Below are positions 9,887-19,393 of a DNA stretch of 64,000 nt, piece after piece; the stretch's first letter is position 1; every line of letters begins with the position of its first letter. A program made the position numbers and the translations under genes. Where the stretch lies: positions 51,594,235 through 51,658,234 of the forward strand of contig CM058231.1 of NCBI GenBank assembly GCA_030180135.1, read 5' to 3'. The notes under the pieces were generated by a model. The model searched no databases and was not told the origin of the DNA. It was given only the letters and a program-made list of their open reading frames with translations. Source of the DNA: Orychophragmus violaceus. Taxonomy: Eukaryota > Streptophyta > Magnoliopsida > Brassicales > Brassicaceae.

Positions 9887-11896
9887 ATGCCAACGCAGAA
9901 AACTCGAAGTAATCCGAACTCGAGCTTAGTTAATCTCGGACTAGAGGAACTTGGACGTCTAGAAAGAACTATCAGAAGAGAAAAGAGAGAGAGAATGGTA
10001 CGAGAACGTCTGATCTTGATACCAGATGCTGACGGTACCCTGAGGGACCGAGATAACAACCCGTACAATGATGCTGGGCATCGGGTTGATGCTGAAGAGA
10101 ATGTGATCCCTGACCCACCTGAGCCACAACCACAGGCGCAAGCCCAAGGTCAAGCTCAAGGTAGACAGATGGTTGTCCATGAAAGGACTTTGGCCGACTA
10201 CAACAGACCAGATGAGTTTCATGCAAACCAAACAGCCTTAGTACTTCCTGGTTTTGAGAGGGAGGATTTTGAGATCAAGACCATCTACTGCTCGCTGATG
10301 AGACAAAATGCTTTCCATGTACATCCAACAGAGCAGCCTATGGATCACATTGATCAGTTTGAGGACATAATCAATGGCATGAAGTATGATGGAGTTTGCC
10401 AGGATTATCTGTTCCTTAAGCTCTTTCCTTACAGTCTCGCTGGAGACGCTAGTGCATGGCTGAAGCAACTGGCACCTGGTCAGTTTACCACTTGGGCAGC
10501 ACTGAAAAGTGAGTTCCTGAGACATTTCTACGATGATGCGCGTTCAGACCAGTCCAGACAGGACATTCTCACATTTTCCCAAGGAGCTGTGGAGCCTTTA
10601 AAAGCTGCTTGGATGAGATTTAGGAAGTATCAGCGTGACTGCCCACACCATGGATTCAGTGAAGTCACATTGCTAGGTATTTTCTTCAGAGGCATAGATC
10701 TGCCATATCAGTCTGCACTGGATAACTCCAGTAATGCAAACTTCAACACCAGGACTCCTGCACAAGCTAAGCAGTTGATTGAGAACTTAGTAAGCAGCAA
10801 CAGTTGCAAGACTATGGATGAGAGGAGGAAGAAATCTGGTGGAAGTGTTGATAACTCAGAGATGGCTGAATTGAAATCCAGGATGGACAAAATCTGCAAT
10901 CTTCTAGGTGAAAATAAAGCTGTCCACTTTGCTCAAGAAGTAGAAGTAATTCAGACTGAGGAGGACACTCAGGAAGAAGATGTGAATTACATCGGAGGAT
11001 CTGGTTTCCAAGGAAACAGATTTTCCGGTGGAGGACAAAGGAATACCTTCACAGGAAATCAAAGAACCTATGGATCTTCGTCTTATCAGACTCCTCCTGC
11101 AGCCACTGCTCATAAGAGTAAGATAGAGATAATGCTGGAACAGGTGCTGGAGAATCAGATTAAGAGTGCTACAGACTTCAACAAAAAGGTAGATAAGGTC
11201 TATGAGGAGCTGAATGGGAAGTTTGAATTCCTGAGCACCCACGTGAAAGAGCTTGATTCTAAGGTTGCAAGAATTGCTGGACATGCTCATAGGGAAGATG
11301 GATATCTCCCAGGACGAACTGACGCTAATCCCAAGTACCAATGTAATGCAGTAACTTTAAGAAGTGGTAAGGAGTTGTTACCCAACCAGAACAGGCAGCT
11401 GAGCGTAGAGGAACTCACGGAAATTGAAGAGATGGAAGATGAGATCCGTGATATTCGCGATGCATCGATCGATGCCACCAAGCAACGATCGACGCAAAGC
11501 GATACCGAAGAAACTGTCGTCGTAAAGTCACCTAGCAACGATCGACACAACTCCAGTGACGGTCGATGCAAGGCGACTGCTGAGGGTTCAAAACCAGAGA
11601 AACCGAAACAGTCGACCGAAAGGGTTTACAAGCCTAAAGTGCCCTATCCCAAGAATCCCAGGAAAGCTAAAAACGAGAGGCAGTATGCCAAATGCAAAGA
11701 GTTCATTAAAAAGGTGAAAGTTGAAGTGCCTTTGATTGACTCCATGGATACCTCGCCTATGATGAGGAGATGCCTTAAAGATATGATTGCTGGAAAATGG
11801 ACTAATGAAGAGAGTGTGATGATGATTAGTGAGGTATGCAGTGCAGTAATTCAGGGCAGAACTCCTGAGAAGTGGATCCTGGGAGCTTTGTATTAG
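9887..11896 (+). CDS. Element B gag polyprotein part (Athila-like Ty3/gypsy), 669 aa
   Basis: Start chosen at the ATG at 9887 (MPTQKTRSNPN). The central region is a retrotransposon gag (capsid) domain: FHVHPTEQPMDHIDQFED, LKLFPYSLAGDASAWLKQL, FTTWAALKSEFLRHFY and the LLGIFFRGID segment follow the plant Athila/gypsy pattern. A Gly/Arg-rich linker follows (GGSGFQGNRFSGGGQRN), then a coiled-coil-like stretch (VDKVYEELNGKFEFL) and the conserved lead-in to protease (YQCNAVTLRSGKEL, KVPYPKNPRKAK). The segment 11461-11580 holds two pairs of CGATCG-type cores that appear spliced into the variable linker. The frame ends at TAG 11894-11896, just before the protease, where full-length relatives read on, so this copy is broken. 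Role: particle assembly and RNA packaging. Confidence 0.85.
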   Translation: MPTQKTRSNPNSSLVNLGLEELGRLERTIRREKRERMVRERLILIPDADGTLRDRDNNPYNDAGHRVDAEENVIPDPPEPQPQAQAQGQAQGRQMVVHERTLADYNRPDEFHANQTALVLPGFEREDFEIKTIYCSLMRQNAFHVHPTEQPMDHIDQFEDIINGMKYDGVCQDYLFLKLFPYSLAGDASAWLKQLAPGQFTTWAALKSEFLRHFYDDARSDQSRQDILTFSQGAVEPLKAAWMRFRKYQRDCPHHGFSEVTLLGIFFRGIDLPYQSALDNSSNANFNTRTPAQAKQLIENLVSSNSCKTMDERRKKSGGSVDNSEMAELKSRMDKICNLLGENKAVHFAQEVEVIQTEEDTQEEDVNYIGGSGFQGNRFSGGGQRNTFTGNQRTYGSSSYQTPPAATAHKSKIEIMLEQVLENQIKSATDFNKKVDKVYEELNGKFEFLSTHVKELDSKVARIAGHAHREDGYLPGRTDANPKYQCNAVTLRSGKELLPNQNRQLSVEELTEIEEMEDEIRDIRDASIDATKQRSTQSDTEETVVVKSPSNDRHNSSDGRCKATAEGSKPEKPKQSTERVYKPKVPYPKNPRKAKNERQYAKCKEFIKKVKVEVPLIDSMDTSPMMRRCLKDMIAGKWTNEESVMMISEVCSAVIQGRTPEKWILGALY

Positions 11897-11934
11897 ATTG
11901 TACTATCTAGAGGGAGAGGTTCGAAAGATCCCTA

Positions 11935-12870
11935 TGTGATCTTGGTTCCAGTGTGAATCTCATGCCACTCTCAGTTGCTAAGAGGCTCGGTATGACTGAT
12001 TTCAGACCCACTAGGATATCACTGGTTCTAGCAGACGAAACGATCAGGATTCCCGAAGGAGTATTGGAGGATGTGCCTATAATGATTGGCCAATGTGCGA
12101 TTCCTACTGATTTTGTGGTTCTGCAGTATGGACAGGAACCAAAGGATCCACTAATTTTGGGCAGATCTTTCTTAGCTACAGCTGGTGCGATGATTGACTG
12201 TCAGAGAGGTAAAATAGTCATGAATGTGGGTGATCTGAAGATGAGTTTTGATATGAACAAGCTGGTAAAGAGACCAACCATCGACGGACAGACTTTCTAT
12301 GTGGACACACTTGGTGAATTAGCTGCAGAGTACTTTCACCAGTCACATGCTGAAGATCCACTAGAAAGAGCTTTACTGAGCTCTATAATGGAGTTGGAGT
12401 ACCTGCAGGACGAGCCAGCAATATGCTATACAAGACTGATGGATTCTGTTGAAGTTGCAATGCAGGTGGACGTGTCTGACGCGACGATGCAACGATCGAC
12501 ACTCACAAAGCATCGATCGTTGCAAGGCGACAAGGACTGGGCAGAGGAAAAAGCTCCGAAAATAGAGTTGAAACAACTTCCATCCGGGCTAAGGTACGCG
12601 TTTCTTGGACCAAATTCAACTTATCCAGTGATTGTTAACGCTAGTTTGAACAACACAGAGCTCACTTTACTGCTAAGCAAGCTGCGCAAGCATCGCAAAG
12701 CTCTTAGCTATTCTCTTGATGACATTTCAGGTATCTCACCGGAGCTGTGCATGCATCGGATACATCTTGAGGATGAGTCTAAGACATCTGTTGAGCATCA
12801 GAGAAGGCTTAATCCTAATCTGCAGGAAGTGGTTAAGAAGAAAATTATGAAACTCCTGGATTGGTCCTAA
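11935..12870 (+). pseudogene. Element B aspartic protease region, truncated at the RT start
   Basis: Separated from gag by stops and in a different frame. The retropepsin motif is DLGSSVNLMPLSVAKRLG at about 11938-11991; the downstream flap and strand pattern (ISLVLADETIRIPEGVLEDV, VVLQYGQEPKDPLILGRSFL, GAMIDCQRGKI) is typical of Athila protease. Then comes a linker to RT with another 21-bp CGATCG pair (12493, 12514), then SKLRKHRKALSYSLDDISGI and QRRLNPNLQEVVKKKI, the conserved approach to RT. Homology stops abruptly at KLLDWS: no RT, integrase or 3' LTR follows. The 12861 junction is an illegitimate join, presumably a deletion. Confidence 0.8.
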
Positions 12871-13111
12871 AACCAGGCTATAACACGACAACAGAGAACA
12901 CTGAGCCAATGATGGATTTCAGTGCATCAATAAGGCAAGGAATTTGTTACCACCTTGAGGACAAGGTGTATCTTCTAGAGGTGAGTAATAGTATGTGGAA
13001 AATAAGGTTTAGGAAGATAAGGAAGATACTGGGTAAGGTTGATAAGTCTGAGCTTTCTCTTACCAATCAAGTGTGGGAGCCTGGTGGAACATAGCTTAAA
13101 CATGATCATTG
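12862..13111 (+). pseudogene. Element A internal segment between B and D
   Basis: Sequence after B's break is probably element A resuming: an open stretch reads ICYHLEDKVYLLEV, resembling the NLEDKVVLQPG near A's 3' end, and then WKIRFRKIRKILGK to a stop at 13092-13094. It ends at CATTG (13107-13111), the target duplication of D. Assignment to A rather than to the lost end of B is inference. Confidence 0.45.
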
Positions 13112-13778
13112 TGTTGGAATTGTGTCCAGTAATCTCGGTACTGTCTCTAGAAAGTAAGAGTATGTCAATGATCAGACATAAGTCATATAATACTGGGGGT
13201 CATGATGGCTTGCTAGAGTCCGCTCATGATCTATAAGTCTTGGACTTATTGCCTTTATTATATGATCCCATATGGGTCACACGCCTGAGCTAACAGGAAA
13301 ATGTGTAGGAACGGTTTAGCAGAAGTACGGTAAAAGTGCTAGGCATTTACTGTACTTAGAGAGAATAAAACGGTTTAGGCACTGTGTGTCGATCGATACA
13401 CAAGGTGTGTCGATCGACACAGTGCGCGAATGCCGTCGAGTTAATTGGTGTTTGGGCCAAATGGCCCAAACGGAACCGGACAAGTTTTATAAATAAAACT
13501 CGAGTTCAGAACCAAAAACCCTAGCCGAAAACTCTCTCTCCCTCTGCGCCGAGTTCCCCTAGTGGCCTAGCAGCCTTCTTCCTGATTGGTGTGCGTGTGT
13601 GAACCTCTGGAGGAGTTATCTCTCGGTGGCTCTCTGATCTCTGACATACCATCTCTTTCCGCTGCAAACAGGTATAAGGTGAGATCTATTATTGTTTCTA
13701 TTCAAGAGAACCTAGATCAGCATGTTTAGGTTAATCTGAATCAGAGAATTGAATCAGGATTCACTAAACATTCCTTCA
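13112..13778 (+). repeat. Element D 5' LTR (667 bp)
   Basis: U3 carries a palindrome pair at 13390 and 13411; TATAAATA lies at 13488-13495. A leader with CCCTAGCC and pyrimidine-rich CTCTCTCTCCCTC follows, then CCGCTGCAAACAG|GTATAAGG, a likely splice donor at 13672. U5 ends CCTTCA. Confidence 0.92.
13488..13495 (+). promoter_or_regulatory. Element D TATA box
   Basis: TATAAATA inside the 5' LTR; initiation expected about 30 bp downstream, near the ACCAAAAACCCTAGCC stretch. The nearest palindromic core ends 72 bp upstream of it. Confidence 0.7.
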
Positions 13779-13779
13779 G

Positions 13780-13791
13780 TGGTATCAGAGC
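13780..13791 (+). promoter_or_regulatory. Element D primer-binding site (tRNA-Met type)
   Basis: TGGTATCAGAGC, one base after the LTR, is the standard initiator-Met tRNA primer site of plant copia elements; the same word lies next to the 5' LTRs of C and G, and as TGGTATCAGAG in E. Confidence 0.9.
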
Positions 13792-13974
13792 ATAGGTTCT
13801 GGTTTTTCTTGTTTAGATTCAAGTTTAGGATTGTTTTTCTTGTTTAAAAGTGTTTTGAATCAACTACTGATAAGAGAAATCACTTAAGCAACAAGGAATT
13901 GAAACCTAAACACACTTAAAATCGCAGAAACCAAGCTATATTGATTTGGTAGAATGCGATTTTCAAAAGTCAGT

Positions 13975-14282
13975 ATCGACTGCGATCGCATGGATCGATC
14001 GATACGATCGCATGGATCGGTCGATACAGTCTATCGGCTAACCCTGTTAACGCGTGAAAGCATCGATCGATGCAGGATCGATGCAGGTTCGATGTTGGTG
14101 CATCGACCGATGCGGTTGGTGCATCGATCGACACGGTTAGGGTTTTGGCTCGGTTCCGTGCATGCGTGAGAGCATCGATCGATACAGGATCGATGCACGA
14201 TCGATGCAGGATCGATGCTAAGAGCATCGACCGATGCGGTTGATGGATCGATCGACACGGTTGGTTCATCGATCGACATGGT
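13975..14282 (+). repeat. 21-bp-period palindromic repeat cluster in D leader
   Basis: About a dozen CGATCG or near-CGATCG cores in roughly 300 bp, many extended to 12-16-bp palindromes such as GCATCGATCGATGC. Cores at 14104/14125 and at 14228/14249/14270 are exactly 21 bp apart; the first block (13983/14005, 13996/14018) has a 22-bp period. Apparent short ORFs on both strands here encode repeats like SIDAPT with a 7-residue period, a by-product of the 21-bp unit. I do not call them genes. Confidence 0.85.
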
Positions 14283-15415
14283 TGGTTTAAGGCTCGGTTT
14301 AATATTTTGATTAAAATTAATTCGTCCTGGTTTAATAAACAGATTTAATAATTTTATTAAGTCTGGTTAAACCGGGACAAGAAATCCAATGTCGAAAGAA
14401 TTATTGGATTTAGTGCCTAAACCAGGATTTTCTAATTTGATTTGGTTGGACCAAATAAATTGAGAAAATCCGGTTTAGTAAATAACCGGTTGACAATTGT
14501 GGTCGTCGTAGTAATTAATTTTGGTTAGACCAATTTTAATGAACCAGACCGGTTATGTCATCTAATTGGACGATCGGGTTATGTCTCGGACATAGACCAA
14601 TTCTTCGGCCTCGGGCCAAGAAGTTAAAACGATTGGGCCAATTATTTGAGTCTTTCTTCAGATTTAATTTAAAATTTATTTTATAAAGAATATAAATCGA
14701 TTTTAAATTAAAGTTTCCGATATTTTGAAATTTATAGAAGTTTCTAGATTTGCATGATTCGGATTTTAAGAAATTTCTAAAGTTAGAAAGTTTCCGGTTT
14801 TAGAAAGTTTCCAATTTTAGAAAGTTTCCAAAAATAGTAGGTTTTCTAAAATGGAAAGTTTCCCGAAATAGTAATCTTCTATTTTGGGAATGAGATTTTA
14901 AAATAAACCAACGAACCTCAAATAATATCAAGCGTTGGATGTCTTGTCCAGGCTATGTCAGCTGTTGAAGCCCATTCAATTGTATTCATGGCCTTACAGT
15001 GTGAGGGTGTCTGCTTTTGCGTGGGTAAGACGGTTTGTGATTCATAAATGTCATTGGGAGTCCCAGACATTAATGATTACATGACTGTATAGTCTGGTTT
15101 TCTTGACTAGGCCATCGGGAGTCCCGGGCCTTGAGACATCAGAGTGGATTGGGCCTCGGGCCCAGATTCACAACCAAGAGTTATATCACGGATATAATTA
15201 GCCGATATAGGGCTTACCGATATAAGCTAATATTGGGTGACGGCCAGTGGCCCACTTTAATCTTAGTTATATGTGGATCTTGGAATCATTATATTCTATT
15301 GAGGGTAACTGATGTTATTGAATATAATGCATGATTAATCATATTAAAATTTAATACGAGATTAATCATATTGAACATAACAACTAATAACCTTTTTATC
15401 TTATATATTTCAGCT
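14283..15415 (+). other. Element D remaining leader
   Basis: No credible ORF. It contains AT-rich repeats of AAAGTTTC-type words (14700-14880) and a block homologous, on the opposite strand, to the leaders of C and E (around 14930-15290, with GGCCCA and CCCGGG words). It ends TATATTTCAG|CT just before the gag ATG, matching a 3' splice site with AG at 15412-15413. Confidence 0.7.
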
Positions 15416-18400
15416 ATGACTACTACAAGCGCACAAAACACATTCTCGATCCGGTCTGTTCTCGAGAAGGAGAAGCTGACTGGAACGAACTTCCTGACAT
15501 GGTCAAGGAACTTGAGGCTAGTCCTCAAGCAGGAGAAGAAGGATTATGTCCTTCGTGATCCTCTCCCCGAGAGGCCTCCTGCCAATGCCGCCAGGACTCT
15601 GCATAATGCTTGGGAAAAGCATTCGTCAGATGAAAATGATGCCTATTGCCTGATGTTGGTGACAATGACTGCTGAGCTGCAAAAACAGTTCGAGAGTGTA
15701 TTGTCACCCATCGAGATAATGGCAAGCCTGAAATCGCTTTTTCAGGAGCAGGCTAGGACTGAGAGGTTTCAAACAGTTAAGAACCTCTTGGACTGCAAGT
15801 TGGCTGCGAATGCGGCAGTGAGTCCTCATGTCTTGAAGATGATGGGTTATCTCGATCATCTTCAGAAACTCGACTGCCCAATCAGCCAGGAACTTGCCTG
15901 CGACATCATTCTGCAGTCATTACCTGCAAGCTATGATCAGTTCATTCTGAACTTTAACATGCATGGCTTGAGTAAGACATTGCCTGAGCTTCACGGAATG
16001 CTCAAGACTGCAGAGCCCAACTTGAGGAAAACCGCCAAGGACCCCAATGTGCTTATGGTGCAAAAGGGCAAGGGGTTTAAGAAATCCTCTGCTAAGGATA
16101 AGGGAAAGGCCAAGGCTGTCCAAGTCGCGGACAAGGACACGCCAAAGCCCAAGCCCAAGTCCAAGGCTGGGCCAACTGACATATGCAGGTTTTGTAAAGA
16201 ACCAGGGCATTGGAGGAGAGAATGTAAGAAATTCCAAGAAGGTCTAAAGGAATTGAAGAAGAAGACTCTTGAGACTTCTTCAACAGGTATTTTTGTTATA
16301 GAAGTTAATACAACTACTTCTGATAATACCTCATGGGTTATGGATACTGGTTGTGGGGCTCATATTTGTACTAATATGCAGGCACTCAGCAACAGTAGAA
16401 GGCTGAAGCAAGGACAAGTGGAGCTACGAGTTGGGAATGGAGCGAAAGTTCCAGCACTAGCTGTAGGCACTTACTTGTTGTCTTTACCTTCGGGATTGAT
16501 TTTAGAACTAAATAATTGTTATTTTGTACCTGCTATAAGCAGAAATATTATTTCAATTTCTTTGTTGGATTTGGAAGGTTATGATTTTTCAGTTAAGAAT
16601 AAATTATGTTCCTTCAATCGCAACAATTTGTTCTATGGTTCTGCCCCTCTTTCGAATGGGCTTTACATACTCGATCAATCCGCGCCAATTTATAACATTA
16701 ATACCAAACGGTTCAAACCTAATGAGGAGAACCAAACGTTTCTATGGCATTGTCGTTTAGGGCACATCAGCGAGAAACGCATTAAGAGGCTCCATACGAA
16801 TGGACTTCTTGGCTCTTTTGACTTTGAGTCATGTGAGAAATGCGAATCCTGCATGATGGGCAAAATGACACGGGCCCCCTTTAATAAACCTAACGAGAGG
16901 GCCAGTGACTTATTGGGCCTGATACACACTGATGTGTGTGGCCCAATGTCCACAAATGCAAGAGGAAACTATCAGTACTTCATTACCTTCACTGATGATT
17001 TCAGTAGGTATGGATATGTTTATTTGATGAAACATAAGTCTGAATCTTTTGAGAAGTTCAGAGAATTCCAAAATGAAGTACAGAACCAACTTGGCAAAAG
17101 CATTAAGGCTCTTCGGTCCGACCGAGGAGGAGAATACTTAAGCCAAGAATTCAGTGATCATCTGAGAGAGTGTGGGATCGTATCCCAACTCACTCCTCCT
17201 GGAACACCTCAATGGAATGGTGTGTCTGAAAGGAGAAATCGGACCTTATTGGATATGGTTCGATCTATGATGAGTCACACAGACCTTCCAATATCCCTTT
17301 GGGGATATGCTCTGCTAACAGCAGTGTTCACTCTAAATAGAGCGCCATCGAAAGCAGTAGCAAAGACACCATATGAATTATGGACTGGAGTAGCTCCAGT
17401 GCTGTCTTATCTCAGAATTTGGGGTTGTGAAGCCTATGTCAAGAGATTGATCTCAGACAAGCTTACACCAAAATCTGACAAATGCTACTTCATTGGTTAT
17501 CCACGGGAAACCAAGGCTTATTACTTCTATCTACGTTCCGAGAACAAGATCTTTGTTGCCCGGGATTGTAACTTTCTTGAGAGGGAGTTTCTCTCTAAGA
17601 AAGACAGTGGGAGTAAGGTACTGCTTGAAGAAATTCAAGATGAACAGGATACTGCTCAACCTAATGAGGAAGAGCAGCAGGAGGACCTACAAGAAATTGT
17701 AGAGCCTGAACCTGTAGTACCTGAAGTTCGAAGATCCGGGAGGATCCGTCACGAACCCGAGAGATATCAAGGATTCCTCGTGACTGACTGTCATGATCTT
17801 CTGATCATTGATGGTGATGAACCATCGAACTTCAATCAAGCCATGATGGGCCCAGATTCCTCTAAGTGGCGCAAGGCCACTGATTCCGAAATGGACTCCA
17901 TGTCGGTCAACCAAGTGTTTTCGTTGGTTGACTTACCCGCTGGTGTAAAAGCCATCGAGTGCAAATGGATCTTCAAGAAGAAGATTGACGTGGATGGAAA
18001 TGTCCAGATTTATAAAGCCAGGTTGGTGGCAAAAGGTTTCAGACAAGTTCACGGTGTGGATTACGATGAAACCTATTCACCAGTGGCTATGATGAAATCT
18101 ATTCGGATTCTACTAGCAACTGCAGCTTTTCATGATTATGAAATTTGGCAGATGGACGTGAAAACCGCCTTCCTGAATGGTATTCTGGAAGAGGATGTGT
18201 ATATGACACAACCTGACGGTTACATAGATCCAAAGAATGCTGGAAAAGTATGCAAGCTTCATAAATCCATTTATGGATTGAAGCAAGCATCGAGGAGCTG
18301 GAATCTTCGTTTTGATGAAGCGATCAAGCAATTTGACTTCATCAGAAACGAAGAAGAACAATGCGTGTATAAGAAATCTAGTGGGAGCAAGATTGTATTT

Positions 18401-19393
18401 CTTATTCTGTATGTCGATGACATACTGCTTCTCGGAAACGACGTTCCAATGCTAAAGTCGGTAAAGGACTGGCTTGGAAGTTGTTTTTCCATGAAAGACA
18501 TGGGTGAAGCCGCATACGTTCTTGGAATTAGGATCTATAGAGATAGATCTAAAAGGCTGATAGGCTTGTGTCAAGACTCATACATTGAAAAAGTCCTGCA
18601 AAGATTCAGCATGAAAGATTCCAAGAAGGGCTTCACGCCAATGGTACATGGCACAACGCTAAGCAAGAAGCAGAGCCCTACGTCGGCTGCTGAGCTTGAG
18701 CGCATGAAAAATATTCCTTATGCATCTGCAATAGGATCTATCATGTATGCCATGATCTGTACTCGTCCTGATGTTGCTTATGCATTGAGCATGACGAGTA
18801 GATACCAGTCAAATCCAGGTGAAAACCATTGGATTGCCGTAAAGAACATCTTGAAGTATCTGAGACATACTAAGGATAAGTTCTTGGTGTACGGTGGAAG
18901 TGATGTGCTTAAAGTCAGTGGATTCACGGACGCAAGTTTCCAGACAGACCAAGATGATTTCCGGTCACAGTCCGGTTATATCTTTAGTCTGAATGGCGGT
19001 GCAATCAGTTGGAGAAGCTCCAAGCAAGACACCGTTGCTGATTCCACTACAGAAGCTGAATATATCGCCGCTTCAGAAGCTGCGAAGGAAGCTGTTTGGA
19101 TACGAAAGTTCATCATTGAACTAGGTGTGATACCAGATGCGGCTGAGCCTCTGGCACTGTTTTGTGATAACAATGGTGCTATTGCTCAGGCAAAGGAACC
19201 AAGATCACACCAGAAATCCAAGCATGTTCAAAGAAGATTTCACTTGATACGTGACATCGTTAATAGAAAGGAAGTCAAGATCAGCCGAGTCCCGACAGAT
19301 GATAATGTCGCTGATCCGTTGACAAAGCCACTCCCAAGGCCTAAGCTAGAGTTCCTGACTGAAGCTGTAGGCATTAGAAACATTGAAATGTAA
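15416..19393 (+). CDS. Element D Ty1/copia gag-pol polyprotein, 1,325 aa, intact
   Basis: Start at 15416 (MTTTSAQNTFSIR) is preferred over an in-frame ATG 15 codons upstream because C, E and G start here, two bases after an AG acceptor. Domains in order: UBN2-type gag about 60-215; CCHC knuckle CRFCKEPGHWRREC from C257; protease with DTG at 310; gag-pre-integrase zinc region (WHCRLGH...CESC); integrase with D506 (HTDVCGP), D569 (SDRGGEY) and E605 (NGVSERRN), a D,D35E spacing; RT with KARLVAKG, TAFLNG and YVDD at 999-1002; RNase H with D1172 and STTEAEYIA; then DPLTKPLP near the end. It makes particles, copies RNA to DNA and integrates it. No stop or frameshift. Length is normal for a plant copia polyprotein. 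Confidence 0.95.
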   Translation: MTTTSAQNTFSIRSVLEKEKLTGTNFLTWSRNLRLVLKQEKKDYVLRDPLPERPPANAARTLHNAWEKHSSDENDAYCLMLVTMTAELQKQFESVLSPIEIMASLKSLFQEQARTERFQTVKNLLDCKLAANAAVSPHVLKMMGYLDHLQKLDCPISQELACDIILQSLPASYDQFILNFNMHGLSKTLPELHGMLKTAEPNLRKTAKDPNVLMVQKGKGFKKSSAKDKGKAKAVQVADKDTPKPKPKSKAGPTDICRFCKEPGHWRRECKKFQEGLKELKKKTLETSSTGIFVIEVNTTTSDNTSWVMDTGCGAHICTNMQALSNSRRLKQGQVELRVGNGAKVPALAVGTYLLSLPSGLILELNNCYFVPAISRNIISISLLDLEGYDFSVKNKLCSFNRNNLFYGSAPLSNGLYILDQSAPIYNINTKRFKPNEENQTFLWHCRLGHISEKRIKRLHTNGLLGSFDFESCEKCESCMMGKMTRAPFNKPNERASDLLGLIHTDVCGPMSTNARGNYQYFITFTDDFSRYGYVYLMKHKSESFEKFREFQNEVQNQLGKSIKALRSDRGGEYLSQEFSDHLRECGIVSQLTPPGTPQWNGVSERRNRTLLDMVRSMMSHTDLPISLWGYALLTAVFTLNRAPSKAVAKTPYELWTGVAPVLSYLRIWGCEAYVKRLISDKLTPKSDKCYFIGYPRETKAYYFYLRSENKIFVARDCNFLEREFLSKKDSGSKVLLEEIQDEQDTAQPNEEEQQEDLQEIVEPEPVVPEVRRSGRIRHEPERYQGFLVTDCHDLLIIDGDEPSNFNQAMMGPDSSKWRKATDSEMDSMSVNQVFSLVDLPAGVKAIECKWIFKKKIDVDGNVQIYKARLVAKGFRQVHGVDYDETYSPVAMMKSIRILLATAAFHDYEIWQMDVKTAFLNGILEEDVYMTQPDGYIDPKNAGKVCKLHKSIYGLKQASRSWNLRFDEAIKQFDFIRNEEEQCVYKKSSGSKIVFLILYVDDILLLGNDVPMLKSVKDWLGSCFSMKDMGEAAYVLGIRIYRDRSKRLIGLCQDSYIEKVLQRFSMKDSKKGFTPMVHGTTLSKKQSPTSAAELERMKNIPYASAIGSIMYAMICTRPDVAYALSMTSRYQSNPGENHWIAVKNILKYLRHTKDKFLVYGGSDVLKVSGFTDASFQTDQDDFRSQSGYIFSLNGGAISWRSSKQDTVADSTTEAEYIAASEAAKEAVWIRKFIIELGVIPDAAEPLALFCDNNGAIAQAKEPRSHQKSKHVQRRFHLIRDIVNRKEVKISRVPTDDNVADPLTKPLPRPKLEFLTEAVGIRNIEM

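Noticed and set aside
13954..14279. Overlapping ORFs on both strands with heptad SIDAPT-like repeats
   Set aside because: They are translations of the 21-bp palindromic repeat within a retrotransposon leader; no start context, no homology, open on both strands because of the repeat unit.
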